Shown here piece by piece: positions 1 to 7,360 of a stretch of 7,360 nucleotides of DNA. This DNA is from Comamonadaceae bacterium. GTDB lineage: Bacteria > Pseudomonadota > Gammaproteobacteria > Burkholderiales > Burkholderiaceae_C. The stretch covers positions 1 to 7,360 of the forward strand of contig CANGYC010000117.1 of the NCBI GenBank assembly GCA_947457975.1. Reading direction: 5' to 3'. Below the pieces are notes generated by a model. It was not told the origin of the DNA and did no database searches. It worked only from the letters and a program-made list of their open reading frames with translations. The position numbers and the translations under genes were made by a program. Positions within the stretch are counted from its first letter, which is position 1. Each line of letters begins with the position of its first letter.

Positions 1-1122
<1,122 letters not shown>

Positions 1123-1147
1123 AGGATTCCTCTTTTCGCCGCCCTCC

Positions 1148-1169
1148 CCCGTGCACGGTAATGCACGGG
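1148..1169. other. Perfect 8-bp hairpin upstream of ilvN
   Basis: cccgtgca (1148-1155) and tgcacggg (1162-1169) form a perfect 8-bp stem with a six-base loop. On the coding (minus) strand it ends 14 bases before the ilvN ribosome binding site. No T-run follows, so it is not a convincing terminator. It could be an RNA structure that tunes ilvN translation or message stability, or an operator-like palindrome. The structure is seen; any function is inference. Confidence 0.5.
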
Positions 1170-1197
1170 CTTGGCGGTCAATAGATTCGTCTGGGGA

Positions 1198-1216
1198 GCC
1201 CGCCAGAGGGGCGGGC
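1198..1216. other. GC-rich 7-bp hairpin after the ilvI stop codon
   Basis: gcccgcc (1198-1204) pairs with ggcgggc (1210-1216) around a five-base loop, beginning about 33 bases downstream of the acetolactate synthase stop codon in the direction of transcription. No U-tract follows, so strong rho-independent termination is unlikely. It may act as a 3' stabilising structure or a partial attenuator that sets the large to small subunit ratio. Function not shown. Confidence 0.4.
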
Positions 1217-1249
1217 CGGGAATGGAGGCCTTGCGACCTCCGTGCTGCC

Positions 1250-3025
1250 TCAGAGGTCTTCGCTCCCCAGCAGCATTTCGGTGATGCCCTTGCCGGCCTG
1301 CACCATGGGGAACACGTTTTCCGTCGGGTCAGTGCGGAAATCCATGAACACGGTGCGGTCCTTGAGCTTGCGGGCCTCGCGCAATGCCGGCTCGACGTCT
1401 TGTGGACGCTCGATCAGCATGCCGACGTGGCCATAAGCCTCGGCCAGCTTCACGAAATCAGGCAAGGCATCCATGTAGCTGTGGCTGTAGCGGCCAGAGT
1501 ACTCAATCTCCTGCCATTGGCGCACCATGCCCAGGTAGCGGTTGTTGAGAGACAGAACCTTGATCGGGGTGTTGTACTGCAGGCAGGTGGAGAGCTCCTG
1601 GATGCACATCTGCACCGAGCCCTCGCCTGTGACGCAATAGACCTCGCTCTCGGGCTTGGCCAGCTTGATGCCCATGGCATACGGAATGCCCACGCCCATG
1701 GTGCCGAGGCCGCCCGAATTGATCCAGCGGCGCGGCTCGTTGAACTTGTAGAACTGCGCGGCCCACATCTGGTGCTGGCCCACGTCGGAGGTGATGTAGG
1801 CCTCCACGTCCTGGGTCATGTTCCACAGGGTCTCAATGACCATCTGAGGCTTGATCACCTCCGTGTTGCCACGATCGAACTTTAAACAGTCGCGGCCGCG
1901 CCATCCTTCGATGGTCTGCCACCACTGGCTCAGTGCCGGGGCATCGGGCTTGAGGCCCGATTCCTTGATCATGTTGAGCAGCTCGGTCAGCACGTCCTTG
2001 ACATCACCCACGATGGGAATATCGACCTTCACCCGCTTGGAGATGCTGGAAGGGTCGATGTCGATGTGGATGATCTTGCGTTCGTTCTGCGCAAAGTGCT
2101 TGGGGTTGCCGATCACGCGGTCATCAAAACGGGCGCCGATGGCCAGCAGCACATCGCAGTTCTGCATGGCGTTGTTGGCCTCGATGGTGCCATGCATGCC
2201 CAGCATGCCCAGGAACTTGCGGTCGGTGGCCGGGTAGGCACCCAAGCCCATCAGCGTGTTAGTGACCGGGTAGCCCAGCAGGTCCACCAGGGTGCGCAGC
2301 TCCTGCGAGGCGTTGCTCAGGAGCACGCCGCCACCGGTGTAGATGTAAGGACGCTTGGCCGACATCAACAGTTGCAAGGCCTTGCGGATCTGGCCGCCAT
2401 GGCCCTTGCGCACCGGGTTGTAACTGCGCATTTCGACCGATGCGGGGTACTCGAAGGCGCATTTCTTGACGGAGACGTCCTTGGGCACGTCCACTACCAC
2501 CGGGCCGGGACGGCCAGTGCGGGCAATGTGGAAGGCCTTCTTCATGGTCGCAGCCAGGTCCCGAACGTCCTTGACCAGGAAATTGTGCTTGACGATAGGG
2601 CGGGTGATGCCAACCGTGTCGCACTCCTGGAAGGCATCCAGACCGATTGCCGCGGTAGGCACCTGTCCGGTGATGATCACCATGGGAATGCTGTCCATGT
2701 AGGCCGTGGCGATGCCGGTAATGGCATTGGTCACGCCGGGACCGGAGGTCACCAGCGCCACGCCCACCTCGCCTGTGGCGCGGGCATAGCCGTCGGCAGC
2801 GTGCACGGCCGCCTGCTCGTGGCGCACCAAGACGTGCTGCATGGTGTCCTGCTTGTACAGGGCGTCGTAGATGTAGAGCACCGCCCCACCGGGGTAGCCC
2901 CAGATGTACTTGACCTGCTCCTCGATGAGCGAGCGGACCAAAATTTCCGCGCCCATCAGCTCGGGATTTTTATCGGAAGGGGTGACAGCAGCTGCGGAAG
3001 CGAGTTCCGCCTTGGAGATTTCCAT
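1250..3025 (-). CDS. ilvI: Acetolactate synthase large (catalytic) subunit
   Basis: Thiamine diphosphate enzyme condensing pyruvate with pyruvate or 2-ketobutyrate, the first common step of branched-chain amino acid synthesis. The 591 residues fit the family. The TPP pyrimidine domain (about 24-190) has WGYPGGAVL and the catalytic Glu70 in RHEQAAVHAADGYAR. The central FAD-associated domain (about 210-350) has GARFDDRV at 297-304. The TPP pyrophosphate domain (about 400-560) has GEGS at 467-470 and NN at 494-495. The metal-ligand Asp of the usual GDG-NN motif is Glu468 here. The C-terminus is complete. The ATG at 3023-3025 follows AAAGG with suitable spacing, giving a polar extension of about 20 residues before the conserved core. 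First gene of the operon with ilvN and ilvC. The name ilvB is also used in this group. Confidence 0.97.
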   Translation of the reverse strand: MEISKAELASAAAVTPSDKNPELMGAEILVRSLIEEQVKYIWGYPGGAVLYIYDALYKQDTMQHVLVRHEQAAVHAADGYARATGEVGVALVTSGPGVTNAITGIATAYMDSIPMVIITGQVPTAAIGLDAFQECDTVGITRPIVKHNFLVKDVRDLAATMKKAFHIARTGRPGPVVVDVPKDVSVKKCAFEYPASVEMRSYNPVRKGHGGQIRKALQLLMSAKRPYIYTGGGVLLSNASQELRTLVDLLGYPVTNTLMGLGAYPATDRKFLGMLGMHGTIEANNAMQNCDVLLAIGARFDDRVIGNPKHFAQNERKIIHIDIDPSSISKRVKVDIPIVGDVKDVLTELLNMIKESGLKPDAPALSQWWQTIEGWRGRDCLKFDRGNTEVIKPQMVIETLWNMTQDVEAYITSDVGQHQMWAAQFYKFNEPRRWINSGGLGTMGVGIPYAMGIKLAKPESEVYCVTGEGSVQMCIQELSTCLQYNTPIKVLSLNNRYLGMVRQWQEIEYSGRYSHSYMDALPDFVKLAEAYGHVGMLIERPQDVEPALREARKLKDRTVFMDFRTDPTENVFPMVQAGKGITEMLLGSEDL

Positions 3026-3046
3026 GATGAACCTTTGTGAATTTCT

Positions 3047-3130
3047 CTAACGAAAAACCTTGGGTGCCTCTTCGCCCATCCTCGTGAGACGGCGTCGAGA
3101 CTTGAGACCTGTGACCATGGGCGAATTCAT
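3047..3130 (-). other. Possible leader ORF and structured 5' leader of ilvI
   Basis: A 27-codon ORF starts with ATG at 3128-3130 and stops with TAG at 3047-3049, about 21 bases before the ilvI ATG. It contains an Arg-Arg-Arg run at codons 12-14. GGAG sits only one base before the ATG, so its ribosome binding site is poorly spaced. The ORF spans both arms of a perfect 9-bp inverted repeat (TTCGCCCAT at 3117-3125, ATGGGCGAA at 3071-3079 on the minus strand). A TTTTT run lies 15 bases beyond the second arm. It lacks the Ile/Val/Leu codon run expected of a classical ilv attenuator peptide, so a regulatory role is only a possibility. Confidence 0.2.
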
Positions 3131-3174
3131 GCTCCGCCGGATCCAGACCCTTTTGCATTTTTAGCGAGCCAAGG

Positions 3175-3183
3175 ATTATGACA
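3175..3183 (-). promoter_or_regulatory. Candidate extended -10 promoter for the ilv operon
   Basis: On the minus strand the bases read TGTCATAAT, an extended -10 (TG, one base, then CATAAT with five of six consensus matches). The -35 region at the usual distance (CATGGC, 3198-3203) is poor, which is compatible with an extended -10 promoter. Transcription would begin near 3168 and give a leader of roughly 140 bases before the ilvI ATG. Motif-based only. Confidence 0.35.
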
Positions 3184-3242
3184 TGCCCAAGAGCCTGGCC
3201 ATGCCCCTGACCGGCATCGCCTTCTTGCACAACCTTGAGGTG

Positions 3243-3248
3243 CATAAT
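3243..3248 (+). promoter_or_regulatory. Candidate -10 box for the sigma factor operon
   Basis: CATAAT matches five of six bases of the sigma-70 -10 consensus and lies about 95 bases before the GTG start of the sigma factor gene. No good -35 is found 16-18 bases upstream (TTGCAC at 3225-3230 is too close). This is a weak, motif-only call. Confidence 0.25.
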
Positions 3249-3343
3249 CGCGGCCGTCTGTAAAACAAAGCCCCACATAAGACATCACGAGGAACCCTCC
3301 GGCACAGCGGCCGGGCAGCGTCCTCAGGCTAGACCCATCTCCC

Positions 3344-3916
3344 GTGGCCACAGAAAAAGAGCTCTCCGAGTTCCTCCGCAGCGTGGAAAAGCGCGCTTTC
3401 AAGCGCAGCTATTACCACGTCCGGGACAAGGAAGCCGCGCTCGACATCGTCCAGGACAGCATGCTCAAGCTGGCACAACACTACGGCGCCAACCCCCCCG
3501 CCGAGTTGCCCATGCTATTCCAGCGCATCCTGTCCAACACCACCCTGGACTGGTTTCGCCGCCAAAAAACCCGCAACGCCCACTTCACCAACCTGAGCGA
3601 CCTGTCGGCAGCCGATGGGCAAGAAGACTTCGATCTTCTGGAAATCTGGGATAGTCAGGAGCAGAACCGGGGGATCGAGGGCGAAAGTGCCCAGGATTCC
3701 CTGGAGCGGGCACAAATCCTGCAGGAACTCGAGAGCCACATCATGGAACTCCCGGGACGTCAACGCGAAGCCTTCCTCATGCGTTATTGGGAGGAGATGG
3801 ACGTGGCCGAGACGGCTGCGGCCATGGGCTGCTCGGAAGGCAGTGTCAAAACACATTGTTCCCGGGCGGTTCAGGCCCTCAGCAAAGCCTTGAGTGCCAA
3901 AGGAATCAGACTATGA
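3344..3916 (+). CDS. ECF-like RNA polymerase sigma factor
   Basis: Small sigma-70 family protein of 190 residues that directs RNA polymerase to specific promoters. Region 2 spans about 12-78, with DIVQDSMLKLAQHY (core binding and -10 recognition) and LFQRILSNTTLDWFRRQK. A variable acidic linker covers 84-122. Region 4 spans about 126-182, with LPGRQREAFLMRYWEEM and the helix-turn-helix VAETAAAMGCSEGSVKTHCSRAVQAL for the -35 element. Regions 1 and 3 are absent, as in ECF (group 4) factors. The start is GTG; no clear Shine-Dalgarno precedes it, so translation may be weak. The last four bases (ATGA) overlap the next ORF, indicating translational coupling to the DUF3619 gene. Sigma family is clear; its regulon and ECF subgroup cannot be told from sequence alone. 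Confidence 0.9.
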   Translation: MATEKELSEFLRSVEKRAFKRSYYHVRDKEAALDIVQDSMLKLAQHYGANPPAELPMLFQRILSNTTLDWFRRQKTRNAHFTNLSDLSAADGQEDFDLLEIWDSQEQNRGIEGESAQDSLERAQILQELESHIMELPGRQREAFLMRYWEEMDVAETAAAMGCSEGSVKTHCSRAVQALSKALSAKGIRL

Positions 3917-4338
3917 CCCGCTACCACCCCCGTCTTGCCGAAGTGATGACCGACCGCCAGGGTCTGAAGCTGGCTGCCCAGCTCAACCTGGGAACGGCCG
4001 AGCTGACGCACGAGATCTCGGAACGCCTGCGCGCCGGCAGGGAACGCGCCCTCGCCCAGCGCAAGGTGGAAGTTCGCCGTGCACCAGCCTGGGTGGCCCA
4101 AGGCCAGACCGCCGCTCTGGGCTGGGGCGGCGAGGAAAGCATGGGCCTCTTTGGCCGGCTGAGCGCCGCCATTGCCCTGGGCGCCCTGGTGATTGGCTTG
4201 ATCGGCATCAACGACACCCTGAGCGATGAGCGCGCGCGTGAATTGGCCGATGTCGACATGGCCCTGCTCACCGACGACCTGCCACCGGCAGCCTACGCCG
4301 ACCCCGGCTTCATCCAATTCCTGCAAAAAGACCTTTGA
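3913..4338 (+). CDS. DUF3619 family single-span membrane protein (possible anti-sigma factor)
   Basis: 141-residue protein that I recognise as DUF3619-like, with no established function. It has a charged N-terminal part (1-79) with a likely amphipathic helix around ISERLRAGRERALAQRK, one transmembrane segment at about 83-99 (LSAAIALGALVIGLIGI), and a C-terminal tail of about 40 residues ending in DVDMALLTDDLPPAAYADPGF. The Arg-rich N-terminus predicts an N-in, C-out topology. The ATG at 3913-3915 overlaps the sigma factor stop (ATGA). A cytoplasmic domain, one span and a short outer tail encoded directly after an ECF-type sigma gene is the typical arrangement of an anti-sigma factor, so that role is proposed by inference. 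No ZAS zinc motif (HxxxCxxC) is present. Confidence 0.85.
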   Translation: MTRYHPRLAEVMTDRQGLKLAAQLNLGTAELTHEISERLRAGRERALAQRKVEVRRAPAWVAQGQTAALGWGGEESMGLFGRLSAAIALGALVIGLIGINDTLSDERARELADVDMALLTDDLPPAAYADPGFIQFLQKDL

Positions 4339-4366
4339 GTTCGGCACCCTGCAGCACCCCCACCTC

Positions 4367-4993
4367 ATGATGGCCTCCAACCCGACGTCCCAGCTTCTGC
4401 CGCATGGCTTGCGCATGCTGGGCGGCGCCGTGCTCCTGTTGCTGGGGCTGTCGTCATTGGCGGTCGCTTCAGAGGAGGCGCCTGCCCCCAAGCCCGTGGC
4501 TGCGGCCAAGCCGCCGGCATCCGGTTCAGGCTGGCACCGGCTCAAACCTGCCCAAAAACTGGCCTTGGAGCCCTTGGCCGGGACCTGGGATACCCTGAGC
4601 CCGGCCCATCAGCGCAAGTGGCTGGAGGTCTCCAGGAACTACCCCTCCCTCTCGGCCAGCGAGCAGGCCAAGATGCATGAGCGCATGACCGAATGGGCCG
4701 CACTCACTCCCCTTGAGCGGGCCCAGGCCCGCCTGAATTTCGGCAAGACCACCGAAATCGCACGCGAACTCACCCCAGCGGAGAAACTCGCCAAGTGGGA
4801 GGCCTACCAAGCCCTTCCTCCTGAAGAGCGGCAGAAGTTGAGCGAGAACACCAAGTCGCGTCCCCTGGGCGCAGCGCCGGCTGTTCAACCCGTGCCCACC
4901 AGGAAGCTGGCTGTCGTACCCCCCGTAGCCACCGCCAAGGCGACCAAGCCGGCTGAAACCCCGGCTGCTGCGGAGCCTTCGTCGAGCAACTAG
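4367..4993 (+). CDS. DUF3106 family exported protein
   Basis: 208-residue protein with a signal-peptide-like N-terminus: hydrophobic core at about 17-33 (MLGGAVLLLLGLSSLAV) and probable cleavage near AVA-SEE at 33-37, so it is probably periplasmic. The DUF3106 region (about 56-163) has repeated helical motifs: W56 with LKPAQKLALEPLAGTWDTL, RKWLEVSRNYPSLSASEQ, RMTEWAALTPLERAQAR, then LTPAEKLAKWEAYQALPPEE. The tail (165-208) is Pro/Ala/Lys-rich and low in complexity. Two ATGs stand in tandem (4367, 4370). No good ribosome binding site is visible, so the start is uncertain; an internal ATG at residue 17 would shorten the n-region. It lies 28 bases after the DUF3619 gene, in the same transcription unit. 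Function unknown; a periplasmic sensor or chaperone partner of the sigma module is speculation. Confidence 0.85.
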   Translation: MMASNPTSQLLPHGLRMLGGAVLLLLGLSSLAVASEEAPAPKPVAAAKPPASGSGWHRLKPAQKLALEPLAGTWDTLSPAHQRKWLEVSRNYPSLSASEQAKMHERMTEWAALTPLERAQARLNFGKTTEIARELTPAEKLAKWEAYQALPPEERQKLSENTKSRPLGAAPAVQPVPTRKLAVVPPVATAKATKPAETPAAAEPSSSN

Positions 4994-5002
4994 ACTGCCG
5001 GC

Positions 5003-5023
5003 CGGGGCGCCCAGGCTGCCCCG
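5003..5023. other. GC-rich hairpin between the DUF3106 and RDD genes
   Basis: cggggc (5003-5008) pairs with gccccg (5018-5023) around a nine-base loop in the 43-base gap after the DUF3106 stop codon. It has no T-run, so it is at most a weak or Rho-assisted pause or stability element. It could lower expression of the downstream RDD gene relative to the genes before it. Confidence 0.25.
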
Positions 5024-5036
5024 TGTCCCGTCTGAG

Positions 5037-5570
5037 TTGAGTACCGCCTTGAACGCCCTTCCCCTGCCCACCCCATCGATTGCGCGCCGCATGGCGTGCT
5101 GGCTTTATGAAGGCATGCTGCTGTTTGGCGTGCTGTTCATTGCCGACTACCTTTTCAGCACCCTCAGCCAAACCCGTCACGCTCTGGAAAACCGCCATCC
5201 CCAGCAGTTCTTCCTTTTTCTGGTGTTGGGCATCTACTTCACCTGGTTCTGGTCGCGGGGCCAGACCCTGGCCATGAAGACCTGGCACATCCGCGTGGTG
5301 AGCCGCGAAGGCCAGCCGCTGTCGCAGAAGCAGGCCCTGCTGCGTTACGTGCTGAGCTGGCTCTGGTTCATTCCGCCCTGGGGCCTGACCTGGGCGCTGG
5401 GCCTGGATGCCCGCTTCGTCCTGGTTCTCAGCCTGGCCTGGATCCTGGTGTGGATGCTGCTCGCCCGACTGCACCGTGACCGCCAGTTCCCACACGATGT
5501 GCTGGCCCGCACGCGTCTGGTCAGCAGCGAGCCCCCCACACGCAAAGACAAAGACAAAGACAAAGACTGA
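5037..5570 (+). CDS. RDD family integral membrane protein
   Basis: 177-residue inner-membrane protein of the RDD family, whose role is mostly undefined (some members are linked to ion transport). Hydrophobic segments are at about 20-42, 57-72, 104-122 and 127-145. Family signatures are ARRMACWLYEG at 16-26 (the first conserved Arg; the usual Asp positions are replaced), GQTLAMKTWHIRVV at 75-88, and FPHDVLARTRLV at the end of the domain. The start is uncertain: TTG at 5037 or TTG at 5049 both keep the conserved Arg, whereas the first ATG (5091) would cut it off. No strong ribosome binding site is seen. The C-terminus ends in a Lys-Asp repeat encoded by a perfect hexanucleotide repeat. It follows the DUF3106 gene by 43 bases and probably shares its transcript. 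Confidence 0.85.
   Translation: MSTALNALPLPTPSIARRMACWLYEGMLLFGVLFIADYLFSTLSQTRHALENRHPQQFFLFLVLGIYFTWFWSRGQTLAMKTWHIRVVSREGQPLSQKQALLRYVLSWLWFIPPWGLTWALGLDARFVLVLSLAWILVWMLLARLHRDRQFPHDVLARTRLVSSEPPTRKDKDKDKD
5544..5567 (+). repeat. Tandem hexanucleotide repeat (aaagac x4) at the 3' end of the RDD gene
   Basis: Four perfect head-to-tail copies of aaagac immediately precede the TGA stop and encode Lys-Asp x4. Because the unit is six bases, gain or loss of copies would change tail length without shifting frame. The A-rich repeat contrasts with the GC-rich surroundings. Confidence 0.9.
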
Positions 5571-5648
5571 GATCCAGAGGGCTGGCCAAGCCGGCAACCC
5601 TGCACCCGCTTATCTTGGCGGGGAGTCCCTGCGTCACAATGGTTGGCC

Positions 5649-6077
5649 ATGTCCGCACCTTTGCCCCCTACCCCACCCGACACAGAGTCTCGCCAAGACG
5701 ATCCGGCCAGTCTGCAAAAACAACGCACCGGGCTCAACCGCGTGATCCACGCCGCAGGCTTTTCATGGGCGGGCCTCAGGCAGGGCTGGCAAGAGACTGC
5801 TTTTCGTCAGGAGGTCATCGCCGCAGCCTTCCTGTTGCCCCTGAGCATGTGGCTGGGCCGCACATGGGTGGAGAGGGTGCTGCTGGCCGGCAGCGTCCTG
5901 CTGGTGATGATCGTGGAATTGCTCAATACGGCCGTGGAAGCAGCCATCGACCGCATCGGTCCGGAATGGCATGAATTTTCCAAACGGGCCAAGGACATCG
6001 GCAGTGCCGCCGTGCTGTTGGCCCTGCTGCTGTGTGGCCTGACCTGGGTCATGGCCATTTGGGCCCGCTTCGCATGA
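5649..6077 (+). CDS. dgkA: Diacylglycerol kinase (DgkA)
   Basis: Inner-membrane kinase that phosphorylates diacylglycerol with MgATP, recycling lipid left by periplasmic glucan or lipopolysaccharide modification into phosphatidate. The 142 residues hold three transmembrane helices (about 57-70, 76-100, 118-138). The whole active-site set is present: Glu90, Asn93, Glu97 and Asp101 in VELLNTAVEAAIDRIG, and Lys115-Asp116 in SKRAKDIGSA. These correspond to Glu69, Asn72, Glu76, Asp80, Lys94 and Asp95 of the 121-residue E. coli enzyme. A polar Pro-rich extension of about 21 residues precedes the conserved RVIHAAGFSWAGLRQGW. ATG 5649 was chosen; a TTG two codons upstream (5643) is possible. Neither has a strong ribosome binding site. 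Its stop overlaps the next ATG (ATGA). Confidence 0.95.
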   Translation: MSAPLPPTPPDTESRQDDPASLQKQRTGLNRVIHAAGFSWAGLRQGWQETAFRQEVIAAAFLLPLSMWLGRTWVERVLLAGSVLLVMIVELLNTAVEAAIDRIGPEWHEFSKRAKDIGSAAVLLALLLCGLTWVMAIWARFA

Positions 6078-6658
6078 GCCCGGCATTTTCCTTGTGTGTC
6101 TACTGCGGCTCCCGAGCGGGCGCCAAGCCGGCTTACACCGCGGTGGCGCAGGAGGTGGGGCGGTGGATCGCCCGGCACGGCGGGCAACTGGTGTACGGGG
6201 GCGGCCACAACGGCCTGATGGGGACGGTGGCCGATGCGACGCTCGCCGCCGGTGGCCGAGTGGTCGGGATCATTCCACAGGCGCTGGTAGACAAGGAATA
6301 TGCCCACCGGGGCTGCACGGAACTGCACATCGTGGACAACATGCACGAGCGCAAACGCATGATGGCTGAGCGAGCCGACGCCTTCCTGGCTCTGCCTGGC
6401 GGCATCGGCACGCTGGAGGAATTCTTCGAAGTCTGGACCTGGCGCCAGCTCGGCTACCACGACAAACCCATCGGGCTGCTCAACGTCGAGGGCTACTACG
6501 ACCAGATGCTGAGCTTCCTGGCGCACAGCACGGCCCAGGGCTTCATGGGCGCCTGGCAGATGGACCTGATCCGCAGCTCCGACCGGCCTGGACCCTTGAT
6601 GCAAGAATTGGTGCAGTCTGCCGGCCTGAGCCTGGCGCCGCACCTGGACCAGATCTGA
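6074..6658 (+). CDS. LOG family protein, probable nucleoside monophosphate phosphoribohydrolase
   Basis: 194-residue Rossmann-fold protein of the LOG (Lonely Guy, TIGR00730-like) family. Characterised members split the N-glycosidic bond of cytokinin riboside monophosphates or AMP-like nucleotides to release base and ribose 5-phosphate. Visible signatures are CVYCGSRAG (8-16), LVYGGGHNGLMG (39-50), the NMHERKRMM catalytic/arginine segment (89-97) and the family hallmark PGGIGTLEE (108-116) followed by WTWRQLG. Length is typical of short bacterial forms. The ATG overlaps the dgkA stop by four bases, so translation is probably coupled. No functional link between the two is obvious. The true bacterial substrate is not known from sequence; purine nucleotide salvage or cytokinin-type activity are both possible. 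Confidence 0.92.
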   Translation: MSPAFSLCVYCGSRAGAKPAYTAVAQEVGRWIARHGGQLVYGGGHNGLMGTVADATLAAGGRVVGIIPQALVDKEYAHRGCTELHIVDNMHERKRMMAERADAFLALPGGIGTLEEFFEVWTWRQLGYHDKPIGLLNVEGYYDQMLSFLAHSTAQGFMGAWQMDLIRSSDRPGPLMQELVQSAGLSLAPHLDQI

Positions 6659-6670
6659 GTGGCCGGCGCC

Positions 6671-7360
<690 letters not shown>

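Larger units (their letters stand above)
3026..3343. other. Divergent intergenic control region between ilvI and the sigma factor gene
   Basis: This 318-base gap must hold the promoters of both the ilv operon (leftward) and the sigma factor operon (rightward). It contains AT-richer patches unlike the neighbouring genes, candidate -10 boxes on both strands (3175-3180 minus; 3243-3248 plus), a 9-bp inverted repeat at 3071-3079/3117-3125, and a short ORF at 3047-3130 on the minus strand. No convincing tRNA, small RNA with terminator, or larger protein gene is seen. Reading frames that cross it are uninterrupted extensions of antisense frames and look like shadows. Confidence 0.6.

Noticed and set aside
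2066..3040. 324-codon plus-strand ORF opposite ilvI
   Set aside because: Fully antisense to a conserved enzyme, with no recognisable domain and His/Gly/Ala-rich composition; a shadow frame.
2970..3278. Minus-strand ORF spanning the ilvI leader as a real upstream gene
   Set aside because: It overlaps the ilvI start in another frame, has no ribosome binding site and no recognisable family.
3291..3322. ECF-type autoregulatory promoter (GGAAC at 3291-3295, CGTC at 3319-3322) before the sigma gene
   Set aside because: The 23-base spacing is well beyond the roughly 16-17 bases expected for ECF promoters, so it is probably chance.
4770..5597. 275-codon minus-strand ORF opposite the DUF3106 and RDD genes
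   Set aside because: Gln/Gly/Pro-rich shadow of two plus-strand genes that have signal peptide and membrane features.
5807..6643. 278-codon minus-strand ORF opposite dgkA and the LOG gene
   Set aside because: Antisense to two genes with intact catalytic motifs; no domain in the translation.

Overview
The window looks like a chromosomal segment from a high-GC betaproteobacterium of the order Burkholderiales, most like the Comamonadaceae. I infer this from the protein sequences (an acetolactate synthase with a short N-terminal extension, an ECF-like sigma factor followed by DUF3619 and DUF3106 proteins, and NadE next to a PII protein) and from the GC-rich codon use. No database search was run. 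No phage, plasmid, IS, CRISPR, tRNA or rRNA sequence is visible. Almost all of it is core-genome coding DNA.

Left block (1-3025, minus strand) is a branched-chain amino acid operon read right to left: acetolactate synthase large subunit (ilvI/ilvB type), regulatory subunit ilvN (ilvH type), then ketol-acid reductoisomerase ilvC, whose 3' half lies beyond the left edge. Together they perform the first two common steps of Val/Leu/Ile synthesis. Both gaps inside the operon carry inverted repeats: two GC-rich hairpins between ilvI and ilvN, and a nested REP-like palindrome between ilvN and ilvC. A divergent 318-base control region (3026-3343) separates the operon from the next block. It holds candidate promoters for both directions, plus a possible structured leader with a 27-codon ORF before ilvI.

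Middle block (3344-5570, plus strand) has four co-directional genes: an ECF-like sigma factor with a GTG start, a small single-span membrane protein (DUF3619) whose ATG overlaps the sigma stop codon, a probable periplasmic DUF3106 protein with a signal peptide, and an RDD-family membrane protein. The arrangement resembles a sigma factor / membrane regulator / envelope protein module. It is the most likely place in this window for a poorly described regulatory system, but that role is inferred.

Right block: dgkA (diacylglycerol kinase) and a LOG-family nucleotide phosphoribohydrolase overlap by four bases on the plus strand. They converge on a PII signalling gene (glnB type), which lies downstream of the 3' end of nadE (glutamine-dependent NAD+ synthetase), both on the minus strand. 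The nadE-PII pair links nitrogen status sensing to NAD+ synthesis. A sigma-54-like promoter match lies directly before the PII gene.
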